Shown piece after piece: positions 17,387 to 26,944 of a DNA stretch of 33,181 nt (position 1 is the first letter of the stretch; each line of letters starts with the position of its first letter). Origin of the DNA: Actinomycetota bacterium (lineage in GTDB: Bacteria > Actinomycetota > Acidimicrobiia > Acidimicrobiales > Microtrichaceae). The notes under the pieces were generated by a model. The model was not told the DNA's origin and did no database searches. It saw nothing but the letters and a program-made list of their open reading frames with translations. Location of the stretch: NCBI GenBank assembly GCA_009700815.1, contig WLLG01000002.1, positions 1 to 33,181 on the forward strand, given 5' to 3'. The position numbers and the translations under genes are program-made.

Positions 17387-18331
17387 CTACTTAGGACCAA
17401 AAAGTGGGTCTTCATCTCGGTTCGAAGAGAGTCCACAGACCACATCGCGGTTCAGGCAGAGCTTGACCTCGTTCTCTAATCCTTCTTGGTCCCAGGAATT
17501 GATGAAGTCGGCATGGATTCCATAGGTCGAGCCCGATGCCAGCGTTAGGTCGTGACCAGCCCCAGAGATTGGGTAGGCCACTGCAAAGGTCAACTGCGGA
17601 ACGTGAACGGGGTGAGTCTTGGGGCACAGGCCTTGCGAGCTATTGACCATATGGCTGCGGTGATTCTTGCTGTCTGTGTTTACGCCATCCCAACAATCAG
17701 GAAATGTTATGACGGCTCGAAGTGGCGCCGAAGCCGGACACTGCGGGGGCGATGCGTCATGGGCGGAGGACACGCCGCAGGCCCAGCCTGCAAGGTCGGG
17801 GGAGAGGGGTTCGGTTGCAGTCATGTCACCGGCAATGATGTGAAGCCCTTCTGGGAAGGTCACCACATCTTTCGGGTTCACCCCCGGTGCTGCTCGGTAA
17901 TAGGCAACTGACTTCACCGGGGTGACGACTTGGCCGTTATCTCTGAGTTGCGGGGCCCAATACGCAGCAGTGTCTCGCTGCTTCTGACAAGTTGTAGCGC
18001 CCTTGAGTAGCGAGGCCGTAGAGGAGTCTGCGTTCGTGCTGCTGTTGCCAAAAAAGTCGTGCTCATGAGACATGCCGGGTTCGCCAGGAAACACGATCGG
18101 GTCATCCGGCGCAGAGTGGCTATAACCGCAGTCCGTCACGAACTGTCCGGCTAATCCCTGTGGGCCAGTGTGGCGGGCAGGGGAGAGGGGGCTCACCTGC
18201 GCTCTAGGGGGCTGCCCCGAGTTGCCTGCAGCCTCTGATATTGAGCAGGCCCCGAGCAAGAGTGCTGCACTGCTCATCAAGGCGATGGCAGCTGCACCCT
18301 GTGCTCGAGGCCTACTGAACAGCGAGGTCAT
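17387..18331 (-). CDS. DUF1996-domain secreted lipoprotein
   Basis: Lipobox LLLGACS. DUF1996-type motifs GEPGMSHEHDFFGNSSTNADST, YWAPQL, FPDCWDGVNTDSKNHRSHM and CPKTHPVHVPQLTFAVAYPI. Confidence 0.88.
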   Translation of the reverse strand: MTSLFSRPRAQGAAAIALMSSAALLLGACSISEAAGNSGQPPRAQVSPLSPARHTGPQGLAGQFVTDCGYSHSAPDDPIVFPGEPGMSHEHDFFGNSSTNADSSTASLLKGATTCQKQRDTAAYWAPQLRDNGQVVTPVKSVAYYRAAPGVNPKDVVTFPEGLHIIAGDMTATEPLSPDLAGWACGVSSAHDASPPQCPASAPLRAVITFPDCWDGVNTDSKNHRSHMVNSSQGLCPKTHPVHVPQLTFAVAYPISGAGHDLTLASGSTYGIHADFINSWDQEGLENEVKLCLNRDVVCGLSSNRDEDPLFGPK

Positions 18332-19779
18332 GTACCTGCGGGGCGAGCGGGCAGAGCAATTGCGTCGATATCCACTTTTGGCGGACCGGTCGGCGCTGGG
18401 GTCACCGGTGCCTTTGCCGCATTTGGCATGTTGGGTTGAGCTGCAGGCTCGGGGGTTGTCTTGTACGTACCCTCGGGCGGTGCTGCTGCCGGTGATCCCA
18501 ACAAGCCCAGCAAGTCGAGTGCCCCCGCATCCCAGCTGCCGCCATTGCCCTCAGCATCGCAAGGGGCGAGTGCCTGAAGGTCATTCGGGGCGCTCGTGGC
18601 AAAGGTGTTACCGCTAAAGCAGTTGCGCAGCATGTCGGTTGTGACTCCAAGTCCCAGCAGGTCGACAGTTCCAACAGCTAGATCTGCTGCACCCGAACCG
18701 GAGATGGTGTTATCCAAAATCCGATTCTCATACGGGTTCCAAAATACGACGCAGCCCTTGAGTAGACCATCAACTGCTTTGCAGTCAGCAGCGGGAATGG
18801 GAGGGACCTCTACGTCATGGGTTTCTGAACAAGGGGTGTCCCACTCGGCAGCCTCGGGCGCTAGGTCGCTTGCGTCCTCTTCTGGGTAGGGCACAAGGCC
18901 AATTCCGGTTCGCTTGTGATTGAACACTTGGTTCCGCTGTACCAGGTTTCGTACGCCACCGGGCAGCAAAATCCCGTTGCCCTGGGCAAGCAAAGCAACC
19001 TCGATGGCTGGGGCTACTTCGTTGTTGTTTTCGTAGACCAGATTGCCCACCACCGTGGTGTCACGTTCTGGGTAGCAGAGTTCGTAACTGCCACTGTTCG
19101 GTACGACACCGGCACGGTTGTTCCTGAATGTTGAGTTCACAATGTACAAATCACCGCCAGAGTTCGTGCCGGAGTAACCCAAGCCGTTGTTCTCCGAAAT
19201 CACGTTGTCGATGAGCGCATTGCAGGGATAGCACTCGCCAATATAAAAGCCGGCGTCGGGGCTACCCGATCCGAGTGAATTGTCGAGTTGTCCGTTCACT
19301 GCGTCGAATGCATAGATCCCGTAATCTCCGTTGCGGTAGGCCGTCAGGTAAGAGCCGCGGTATCCCTCTACGCCAGTCCAATAAAAGCCATTGGAAGTAA
19401 AGTTGCGGGCCGTCATGTTTTCGACCACTACGCCGTTGGCTTCGAGTATGCGAACACCGTTTTCAAGCTTGAACTGTCCATCGAGGATCACCGTATTGCG
19501 GTCAAGTCCCCGCAGCGTCAGGTCGTCCGTCGTGACATCAACATCTTCGTTGTAGACCCCCGGGCTAATCAGGATGAGGGCGCCCGGCTTTGCCGCATCA
19601 ACGGCATCTTGGATGGTGGGCTGGTCAGCAGGAACCGCAATAGTCATGGCCGAATCTGAACCTGAATCAGCGTTATTTGAGTCTCCTCCCGATTCGCTGT
19701 CAGACCCGCTGCAAGCTGTAGCGAATAGTGCAAGTGTGGCCAAAAATGCCAACATGAGCTTGAAAGTTGCCTTGCGCAT
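18328..19779 (-). CDS. Right-handed parallel beta-helix (NosD/pectate-lyase-like) secreted lipoprotein
   Basis: Lipobox LALFATACSG. TIQDAVDAAKPGALILISPGVYNEDVDVTTDDLTLRGLDRNTVILDG plus repeated NxI/NxF beta-helix rungs. Its stop overlaps the DUF1996 start by 4 bp. Confidence 0.88.
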   Translation of the reverse strand: MRKATFKLMLAFLATLALFATACSGSDSESGGDSNNADSGSDSAMTIAVPADQPTIQDAVDAAKPGALILISPGVYNEDVDVTTDDLTLRGLDRNTVILDGQFKLENGVRILEANGVVVENMTARNFTSNGFYWTGVEGYRGSYLTAYRNGDYGIYAFDAVNGQLDNSLGSGSPDAGFYIGECYPCNALIDNVISENNGLGYSGTNSGGDLYIVNSTFRNNRAGVVPNSGSYELCYPERDTTVVGNLVYENNNEVAPAIEVALLAQGNGILLPGGVRNLVQRNQVFNHKRTGIGLVPYPEEDASDLAPEAAEWDTPCSETHDVEVPPIPAADCKAVDGLLKGCVVFWNPYENRILDNTISGSGAADLAVGTVDLLGLGVTTDMLRNCFSGNTFATSAPNDLQALAPCDAEGNGGSWDAGALDLLGLLGSPAAAPPEGTYKTTPEPAAQPNMPNAAKAPVTPAPTGPPKVDIDAIALPARPAGT

Positions 19780-19902
19780 TTCATCCCCTTTGAGGTCGCG
19801 TAGGTACACGACAAGGTCTAATCATGCCCCACAGCTTGCGAGGAGTGACGCATTATTGGACTGCTGTTTCTTGAGGCCGCTAGTTGCTGGCAAACTAACG
19901 AC

Positions 19903-20475
19903 ATGCGCGACTGGTTCGTGGGTGGAGCGGTGATCCAAGCTGGATCCCTCGCGGCCAACAACTCTGCCGGTTCAAGTCCGGCCTCTCTTCAGGATGCAGG
20001 GCAGGCAGGGGATGCAGGGCAGGCACCCTCCGGCGTGCTGCTCGTAGAGAACCTCCGACAGAACGGCAAGTCGGACTGGACAACTCCCGGCGGTGTCATC
20101 GATCCTGGCGAGACTCTGCTGAGCGGACTGACGCGAGAGGTTCGCGAAGAGACTGGTCTGAACGTGATGCGTTGGTCGGGTTTGCTCTACGAGATTCTTG
20201 TAGAGGCTCCTGGGCTGAACTGGCGGCTCCGTGTCGAGGTGCACCTTGCTCTCGAGGTGCATGGAGAGGTGACGCTCGGCCATGACCCGGACGGCATCGT
20301 GATTTCATCTGACTGGGTGTCACCGCAGGTCTGTGCTGAGCGGTTGCAGCATGCACAGCCTTGGGTTCGCGAGCCGTTGATGGAGTGGATGACAGAGAGA
20401 TTCGAGTCTCCACGAGAATTTGTTTATGAGTTGCACGGAGATGCCCCGCATGATGTCTCGGTAACTCGCAAGTGA
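19903..20475 (+). CDS. NUDIX hydrolase
   Basis: Nudix box GGVIDPGETLLSGLTREVREETGL. Confidence 0.9.
   Translation: MRDWFVGGAVIQAGSLAANNSAGSSPASLQDAGQAGDAGQAPSGVLLVENLRQNGKSDWTTPGGVIDPGETLLSGLTREVREETGLNVMRWSGLLYEILVEAPGLNWRLRVEVHLALEVHGEVTLGHDPDGIVISSDWVSPQVCAERLQHAQPWVREPLMEWMTERFESPREFVYELHGDAPHDVSVTRK
19993..20028 (+). repeat. 18-bp tandem duplication in the Nudix gene
   Basis: GATGCAGGGCAGGCAGGG/GATGCAGGGCAGGCACCC, encoding DAGQAG/DAGQAP. Confidence 0.93.
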
Positions 20476-21830
20476 GCCAAGATTCGGCTCGGGTAATTCT
20501 TCATGTGGACATGGATGCATTCTTTGCATCGGTGGAACTCCTCCGCCACCCAGAGCTTCGAGGGTTGCCCGTTGTGGTTGGCGGCACCGGCGATCGAGGC
20601 GTAGTCGCGGCCGCCTCGTATGAGGCCCGTTCCTACGGTGTCTACTCGGCAATGTCCTCGGTCCAAGCGCGACGCCTGTGTCCCGACGCAGTGTTCTTGC
20701 AGGGCGACCATGCTCACTACAGCCGCACCTCGGCCGTCATCATGGAAATATTTCGGACCCTAACTCCGCTGGTTGAACCGCTCAGCCTTGATGAAGCCTT
20801 CCTCGATATCTCAGGGTCTCGTCGCCTACTTGGGGAGCCTTTGGATGTGGCTCAGCGGCTGCGGTGCAGCGTCAAAGAAGAGACAGGTCTGTCCTGCTCG
20901 TTGGGCATAGCGCCGAATAAGTTTCTGGCGAAGCTCGCAACCACCTCGGCCAAACCAACTGCCTCCCGCGGTGGCCCCATTGAAGGCCCAGGGGTGGCTG
21001 TGGTGTCGCCGGGTGAGGAGCTTGAGTTTCTGCACCCGCTGCCAGTGGGGCGGCTCTGGGGCGTAGGCCCCGCCACGTTGGCAAAGCTCGCACCCCTTGG
21101 CGTAGTCACCATTGGGGACTTGTCAGAGGTTCCGCAGGAGCTGCTAGTGGTTGTTCTTGGCCCTGGTGCTGGGGCGCATCTTCATCAACTGTCTCTGGGC
21201 CGCGATAACCGTCCTGTCGTGGCGAACTCCGAACCCAAGTCCATGAGCCAGGAACAGACCTTCGCTCAAGACATTTCCTCGATGGATGCGCTCCGATCAG
21301 AGCTCGTTCGTCAGAGCGAAGCAGTTGCGAGCCGCCTGCGTCATCACGGGTACCGAGGCAGAACCGTGCAACTCAAGGTTCGGTATCGAGATTTCACTAC
21401 GGTCACTCGTTCGCAGACCCTCGAGGCTCCAACCGATCGCGGCACTGACCTGGTGCGAACTGCTTGGTCGCTTTTGTTGCGGTTGCCAGTTGAACGAGGC
21501 GTGAGATTGCTTGGAGTGGGAGTGGCGAATCTCCTGCGTGGCGAGTTGCAACAGCAACTCTCCTTCGATGACGCTCTTGCTGGCCTGCGGGACGACCCGG
21601 GGCGACGCAACCCAAGCCGAGCAGCCCTTGACGCATCTGACTCCGAGTGGGATGCCACGAACTCTGCCGTGGATGCTATTCGGAACAAATTTGGTGCGGA
21701 ACTGATTGGTCCTGCTCGTCTTGCTGGTCAAGCCAAACAGGCTCACGGCCAGCAATGGGGACCCGCTGCGGAACATGATGTGGATACGGCGAGCAAGTCG
21801 GGTGTGCCGCCGCCGGCTGAGACTTCCTGA
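20472..21830 (+). CDS. dinB: DNA polymerase IV (Y family)
   Basis: VILHVDMDAFFASVELLRHPELRGLPVVVGG, AASYEARSYGVYSAMSS, LSLDEAFLDISGSRRLLG and CSLGIAPNKFLAKLAT. GTG start overlaps the Nudix stop (GTGA). Confidence 0.96.
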   Translation: MSQDSARVILHVDMDAFFASVELLRHPELRGLPVVVGGTGDRGVVAAASYEARSYGVYSAMSSVQARRLCPDAVFLQGDHAHYSRTSAVIMEIFRTLTPLVEPLSLDEAFLDISGSRRLLGEPLDVAQRLRCSVKEETGLSCSLGIAPNKFLAKLATTSAKPTASRGGPIEGPGVAVVSPGEELEFLHPLPVGRLWGVGPATLAKLAPLGVVTIGDLSEVPQELLVVVLGPGAGAHLHQLSLGRDNRPVVANSEPKSMSQEQTFAQDISSMDALRSELVRQSEAVASRLRHHGYRGRTVQLKVRYRDFTTVTRSQTLEAPTDRGTDLVRTAWSLLLRLPVERGVRLLGVGVANLLRGELQQQLSFDDALAGLRDDPGRRNPSRAALDASDSEWDATNSAVDAIRNKFGAELIGPARLAGQAKQAHGQQWGPAAEHDVDTASKSGVPPPAETS

Positions 21831-21963
21831 AGGATCAAAAACTGCCCGACCCCACGAACGGGTGAAATTGGCAGTATCTTTAGGGAGTTGAAGGAAGTAT
21901 CTTTGAACAAAAGCAGCACAGAACAAACGCAGCACACTTATCATGACAATCGGGTGATCAGAC

Positions 21964-22353
21964 ATGCCGCTCTCTGAGGACGAACAGCGAATCCTGGGCG
22001 AGATTGAACAAAATTTGCGCGCCAGCGACCCAGACCTTGCTCGGCAGGTCGGTTCTACAACTGTGTATACCGAGTCCATGCGGCGTCTCAAGTGGGGCGT
22101 GTTTGGTTTTGTTCTGGCGCTCATCGCTTCGGTGCTCTTGCTAGCAGTCAGCTATTTGGCTGCCTTCGCTGGCTTTCTTGTCGTCTTTGCACTGGCCATC
22201 TTTATTGAGTCTCATGCCCGTCAACTTGGGCGCGCCGGCATGAACGAGGCCACCCAGGCCCTGCGTAATAACGGCAGCGGAAGTCTGAAGGACTACTTCA
22301 ACGATGCCAGCACAAAGGCAAAAGACCGACTGCGTCGTCCCGAGGACGAATAG
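21964..22353 (+). CDS. DUF3040 membrane protein
   Basis: MPLSEDEQRILGEIEQNLRASDPDLARQV is the DUF3040 signature, followed by two hydrophobic helices. Confidence 0.88.
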   Translation: MPLSEDEQRILGEIEQNLRASDPDLARQVGSTTVYTESMRRLKWGVFGFVLALIASVLLLAVSYLAAFAGFLVVFALAIFIESHARQLGRAGMNEATQALRNNGSGSLKDYFNDASTKAKDRLRRPEDE

Positions 22354-24701
22354 CGGATCAGCTCTTCTACTGAGTCGGCTGCTTGTTGCGCCTTGATTCC
22401 CAGATGTGAAGACTCGCCAATCTGGCCGTACCGGCGAGCAGTCTCTGAGTTGGCCAGAGTGCGCAATGATGTTCTACCTAGCACCGTGGCCTGTGGGTTG
22501 CCCTCGGTGGTAGGAAGCAAGTTTGAGGCTCGGCTTGCAAACTCCGCTGGCGTTTCGAAGGTAGTAGGACGAATGTCTACGAGGGACAGCCACAGCAGAG
22601 CTCGCTTCCAAGCGTCCTCAACGAAGAGCGCATCGAGCAAGGACTGTTCTTCCTCTGATGCCTCTTGTAAGTCCTGCAACCCTTGACGGCGTTTTTGCTG
22701 TTTGAGTAGGCGTGCAGCCCAGATCATCAACCCAGACAAGATTCCTATGCCCAAGATGAGCAACAGCAGACTGAAGGCGAAACGTTTGAGAGCAGTGCCG
22801 CTGTTGTTCGGGGTTGAGGAGCTGGTATCTGCCTCTGGGCTTGGCTTCGGGGCAGGCAGAGCGGAACTGTCCTCAGTTGAGGTTGTCGGAACCGAAGTAA
22901 CGGCATCTCCATTGTTGGTGACTCCGTTGTTATCGGTCTCAGTGGAACCGCCAGCAGTTGTGGCGGGAGGGGTGGCTTGTGCAGCACCAACCCCTGTGTA
23001 GGGCGCAGTCTGAGGGTCACCTCGGCCCGGAGTTGGCTCAAAGGGAACCCATCCGAGATCGGCGAAATAAATCTCGGGCCATGCGTGGGCATGCCGGCCT
23101 CGTACCCGGTACTCACGGGTACCTGCACCTGACTGCTCTGGCTGGTTCGCAACCCCGACGGGGTCTCCTGGGGTGAACCCAACTGCGACGCGACTCCCAA
23201 GTCCTAGCGCTCGCGCAAAGAGCGCAAAGGCAGAGGAGAACTGCTGGCAAAAACCTGCAGCAGTCTGCAAGAACTCGGCCAGCGGGTCGGCGGATTGGCT
23301 GAAGTCGACAGTGTCGTCATAACGGAACTGGCTGCGGAACCAATTCTGAAGGGCAATGGCTTGTTCAAAGGGTGTTGTCGTGTTTGCCGTAATCTGCGCC
23401 AGCAACTCTGGAGTAATCGCAGGACTTTGGCTCTTCTCAAAGTAGATCGGGTCGAGCTCCTGCTTGGTGCCCGCTTGAGCTTGGGCTGCGGCAGCAAAGT
23501 CTGGGATGAGCGAGTCCAACTGATATTTCGGTGTGAGTTTGGAATCAGGTGAAACCAAGATGATCGAGGAGGATTCTCGGTCAAAGCTGACCTCAGTGTC
23601 TGTTGTGATCTGCGCTGGCTGGTAGGCACCCGGAAGCCATAGGCCCGTCAGTTCCGAAATCTGAATCTCTTGACGAAGGGTGGTTCCCGAAACCGTTGGG
23701 CCAAGGTTGGATGGAAGTTCACCATCGCTGCGTTGATAGGTGCCACGAGAGATCCAGATGTTGCGATCCGGATCAAATTCCTCTAGTGCGGTCAGTCTCC
23801 AATAAGCCGGAGCATCTGCTCGGACTGTGAATAATTCTGTATTGCTGCGCTCTCCGAGCAGCGACCCGATTCCAACAAACGGACTCACAACAGTTCGAGG
23901 TTCGGGACTGCGACCAAGCTGTCGCAGGTTGACTACCGGGTCTGTGGCCCCTGCTACGGCAGGTCCAAGAAGTAGTCCCCCAATGACTGCGAGGCTGCCT
24001 ACAAGGACGGCCGAGCGCGCCACCCCAGCAGTTGCGCTTCTGTGCGGTAACCCATCCCAGCGAGTTCTAGCCGCTCTCAATGTGAGCTGCGTGACCGTAA
24101 AGACTAAAAGACCCGCCAAGAAACACGCTGTTGAACTGATGCGCGCAGAGTCTCTCGAGAGGAGGCCAACGGCCAGAAAGGTCGTTAGGAATGGGGTAGC
24201 TGCCTGAGCGGGACCTGCGAATCGAAATGCAGCAGCATCGGCAAAACTAATGAACAGCCAGAACCCGACAGCAATGACGATCATGAAGCCTTTGGTTGCA
24301 GGCACGGGAGCCACGAGCTGGGAGAATTCGGTGAACGAGGTCGAGATACTGCTGCTCAATAGGCGCGCCGTTGCGGGAGTGGGAAGCAAAAATCTGCTGC
24401 TTCCGGGAGCGAAAAGCGCCGTGAGAAGTACCACCGCCGCAAGCAGTTGTGCAGCCAAAGCGGCAGCTAAGCCCACCCGTAATCTGCGTAGGGTCAGAGC
24501 AAGCAGCCATGGAGCAACAAGCGCAATGGCAAGCTCCGATACAAAGCTCCAAGTGTCAAACAGACGTAGAAAGCTGGCTGCTGTGCCCACAGCCAAGGCC
24601 AAGAGTCCGAGTTCAGCGGCAAAGGCTGGAACGGAATCGGGCCTGCGACTAGAACCGTCCTCTTGTGCTGCGGGCGCACCCGGTGAGGACTGCGGACTCA
24701 C
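22293..24701 (-). CDS. TgpA-like transglutaminase-domain membrane protein
   Basis: Multi-transmembrane N-terminus. Transglutaminase core AAGFCQQFSSAFALFARALGLGSRVAVGFTPGD...RGRHAHAWPEIYFADLGWVPFEPTPG. C-terminal transmembrane segment and tail. Confidence 0.92.
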   Translation of the reverse strand: MSPQSSPGAPAAQEDGSSRRPDSVPAFAAELGLLALAVGTAASFLRLFDTWSFVSELAIALVAPWLLALTLRRLRVGLAAALAAQLLAAVVLLTALFAPGSSRFLLPTPATARLLSSSISTSFTEFSQLVAPVPATKGFMIVIAVGFWLFISFADAAAFRFAGPAQAATPFLTTFLAVGLLSRDSARISSTACFLAGLLVFTVTQLTLRAARTRWDGLPHRSATAGVARSAVLVGSLAVIGGLLLGPAVAGATDPVVNLRQLGRSPEPRTVVSPFVGIGSLLGERSNTELFTVRADAPAYWRLTALEEFDPDRNIWISRGTYQRSDGELPSNLGPTVSGTTLRQEIQISELTGLWLPGAYQPAQITTDTEVSFDRESSSIILVSPDSKLTPKYQLDSLIPDFAAAAQAQAGTKQELDPIYFEKSQSPAITPELLAQITANTTTPFEQAIALQNWFRSQFRYDDTVDFSQSADPLAEFLQTAAGFCQQFSSAFALFARALGLGSRVAVGFTPGDPVGVANQPEQSGAGTREYRVRGRHAHAWPEIYFADLGWVPFEPTPGRGDPQTAPYTGVGAAQATPPATTAGGSTETDNNGVTNNGDAVTSVPTTSTEDSSALPAPKPSPEADTSSSTPNNSGTALKRFAFSLLLLILGIGILSGLMIWAARLLKQQKRRQGLQDLQEASEEEQSLLDALFVEDAWKRALLWLSLVDIRPTTFETPAEFASRASNLLPTTEGNPQATVLGRTSLRTLANSETARRYGQIGESSHLGIKAQQAADSVEELIRYSSSGRRSRSFAFVLASLK

Positions 24702-25894
24702 TGTTTCGCTCCGGCGGCAGAGCGAGTCGCTTGATCCCAGACTCGATTCAGCGCCGAGCCATCAGGCCAATCGATATGCAACCAACCCTGCTGCTGAGGG
24801 GACTGATCACTTGTGCTTTGTTTCTGCTCCGATCCGCTCGAGGTGAGCAGTACTCGCGAAGAAAACTGACGGCTACCTCTCTGGATCACGTCTAGGTCGG
24901 TCGAAGTCATGGAGCCCGCACAGATGACTAGGCGGCCACCATCTTGAGCGTCAAGAAGTTGCAGCAGACTCTGGATAGAAACAGCTTTGGGGGACTGCGC
25001 CACCTGAGCTAGGCGGTCCTGAAGTTGATCGAACTGATCCGCAGCATTGACGAACTCGATTCCGCTAAGTGCAACCGATTGAGCTGCCGTGGTCACCAAG
25101 CGAATGAGACCACCTTGTTCTGCCTCAAGGGCAACCACACTCGCTGCCGCCGACACGCTGCGCTCGAAGGACGCCGAACTCATCAGGTCAAGCAGCACTG
25201 TGGTTCGGTGTTGTAGCGGCAGTTCAAACTGTCGCATCACTGGCCGGCCAGTCCGTGCCGTGGTTGGCCAATGGATTCGCCTCAAGTCATCACCGGGTAA
25301 GTACTCGCGTAGGCCAGCGAACTCCTCTGCAGGCCTCGAGATGAAAGCTGCTGCGTGCGATGGTGTCATGTTCTCTTGACCGAGGACTGCCAGAAGCGGT
25401 GAGAGTGGCCAGAGTTTGGGCAGGACCAGAACCCGGGTCTCAGTCCCTGCGGGGCGGGTCGAGCGCAGCAGGCCGAATGGGTCTTCAACCTGAACCGTCG
25501 TTGGGAGAACGACTTGGCGTCCTCGAACATGAGTGGGGAAGATGTAGCTGGTCATGCTCTGCTCGCCAGATGGAACGGGAGCGATTTGTATGCGAAGCGA
25601 GTCAACAGCTTCTATGCGCTCGGTCAGAAGGAGCGGAGCGGTGGATCGGCTACCGGTATTGAGGATCTGGAGTTGAACTCGGCAAGGTTCTCCTACCCGT
25701 GGTCGAGTTGGCAGGATCGAACGCTGAACGTCTACAACTGCTGCACGGGCTTTGGTCCAGACTGCAGCGACGAGTACGAGGAGCGCAGCGCAAGCCGAGA
25801 GCACCGCAGCCTCTGGCAATCCGAGCAGCCATGCTGCAAGCCCTAGGACCGGTGATGTTGCGAGCACAGCCGCACCGCGCTGCGTGAGGCGCAT
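24698..25894 (-). CDS. DUF58-domain protein
   Basis: EFAGLREYLPGDDLRRIHWPTTARTGRPVMRQFE is the DUF58 signature. It sits between the MoxR and transglutaminase genes. Confidence 0.92.
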   Translation of the reverse strand: MRLTQRGAAVLATSPVLGLAAWLLGLPEAAVLSACAALLVLVAAVWTKARAAVVDVQRSILPTRPRVGEPCRVQLQILNTGSRSTAPLLLTERIEAVDSLRIQIAPVPSGEQSMTSYIFPTHVRGRQVVLPTTVQVEDPFGLLRSTRPAGTETRVLVLPKLWPLSPLLAVLGQENMTPSHAAAFISRPAEEFAGLREYLPGDDLRRIHWPTTARTGRPVMRQFELPLQHRTTVLLDLMSSASFERSVSAAASVVALEAEQGGLIRLVTTAAQSVALSGIEFVNAADQFDQLQDRLAQVAQSPKAVSIQSLLQLLDAQDGGRLVICAGSMTSTDLDVIQRGSRQFSSRVLLTSSGSEQKQSTSDQSPQQQGWLHIDWPDGSALNRVWDQATRSAAGAKQ

Positions 25895-25895
25895 C

Positions 25896-26861
25896 TCAGT
25901 GCGTGATCGGGGTTGAACGGATCAATTCCTCAATGGCACTGGCCGGACTGAGTCCTTTGTGGCGGGCTTCGGAACTCAGGATGACTCGGTGCGCTAGCAC
26001 GGGCACAGCAAGATTTTTGAAATCGTCTGGTGTCACAAAGTTGCGGCCCTCGGCAGCCGCCCAGACTCGCGCCGCGCGCAGCAGACCAAGTGTTGCTCGT
26101 GGCGAAATTCCAAGTTCAAACAGCGCGCTGTTACGAGACTGATCGGCTAGCTCAACTAGGTACTGCGTCAGCGAGTCGGCAACGTACAACTGTTGGGCGG
26201 CAGCACCCATAGCGAGGATCTCCGCAGAGGTTGCAACTGCAGCTAAGGAACTTAGGACTGCGTCGTGGTCCGGCTCGCGAAGCAAAGCCCGCTCTGCCTC
26301 TTTGCCTGGATACCCAATGGACAGCTTCATCATGAATCTGTCGAGCTGACTTTCGGGTAGCGGAAAAGTCCCGTGATGCTCGAGCGGGTTCTCGGTGGCG
26401 ATCACCATGAATGGTTTCGGGAGGTGATACGTCGTCCCATCTGCGGTGACTTGTTCTTCCGCCATGGATTCGAGCAATGCGGACTGAGTCTTTGGCGATG
26501 CCCGATTGATCTCATCGGCTAGTAGCAGGTTGGCAAAAACAGGTCCTCTGCGAAATGCAAAGCTGCCGTCCTGTTGATTCCAGACCGAGGTTCCGACGAG
26601 ATCTGAGGGGAGCAGATCGGGGGTGCACTGCACCCGGGCAAACTCGCCATCCACGGATCGAGCAACTGCTTTTGCAAGCGAGGTCTTTCCGACACCTGGT
26701 ACGTCCTCCAACAGGAGGTGGCCGTGAGCAACCAGGCTGGTAACGGTCAGGCGGACAACCTGCTCCTTTCCCCGAACCGCGAGTCCGATATTGGCGCAGA
26801 TTGAGTCAAAGTGTTCCGCAAAAGTTGTTGAGCCTTGTGCACTGCTCGGGGTACTGCTCAC
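25896..26861 (-). CDS. MoxR-family AAA ATPase
   Basis: LLLEDVPGVGKTSLAKAVARSVDGEFARVQCTPDLLPSDLVGTSVW, NLLLADEINRASPKTQSALLESMAEEQVT, VIATENPLEHHGTFPLPESQLDRFMMKL. Confidence 0.96.
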   Translation of the reverse strand: MSSTPSSAQGSTTFAEHFDSICANIGLAVRGKEQVVRLTVTSLVAHGHLLLEDVPGVGKTSLAKAVARSVDGEFARVQCTPDLLPSDLVGTSVWNQQDGSFAFRRGPVFANLLLADEINRASPKTQSALLESMAEEQVTADGTTYHLPKPFMVIATENPLEHHGTFPLPESQLDRFMMKLSIGYPGKEAERALLREPDHDAVLSSLAAVATSAEILAMGAAAQQLYVADSLTQYLVELADQSRNSALFELGISPRATLGLLRAARVWAAAEGRNFVTPDDFKNLAVPVLAHRVILSSEARHKGLSPASAIEELIRSTPITH

Positions 26862-26944
26862 CGTGGTCCCTTCAAGGTTCGAATGAGTTCAGTCTGTCAG
26901 AGCTTCCTCGGCTGAGAGGTGCTGTAACTGGTAGTTTTCTTCTT

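Noticed and set aside
18168-18617. 149-aa plus-strand ORF opposite the DUF1996/beta-helix junction
   Set aside because: Antisense to two well-supported secreted proteins; no motif support.
19966-19982. GCCGG-TTCAAGT-CCGGC, a perfect tRNA T-arm look-alike
   Set aside because: No matching acceptor, D or anticodon arms upstream, and it lies in the Nudix CDS. Most likely chance; a tRNAscan run could confirm.
21297-22124. 275-aa minus-strand ORF opposite dinB
   Set aside because: Antisense to a well-supported dinB; composition (Arg/Ser rich) and lack of recognisable motifs suggest a spurious mirror ORF.
26801-26944. N-terminal extension of the second ROK kinase in the ORF track
   Set aside because: Overlaps the divergent moxR start and does not resemble a ROK N-terminus; ATG 26945 gives the canonical start.
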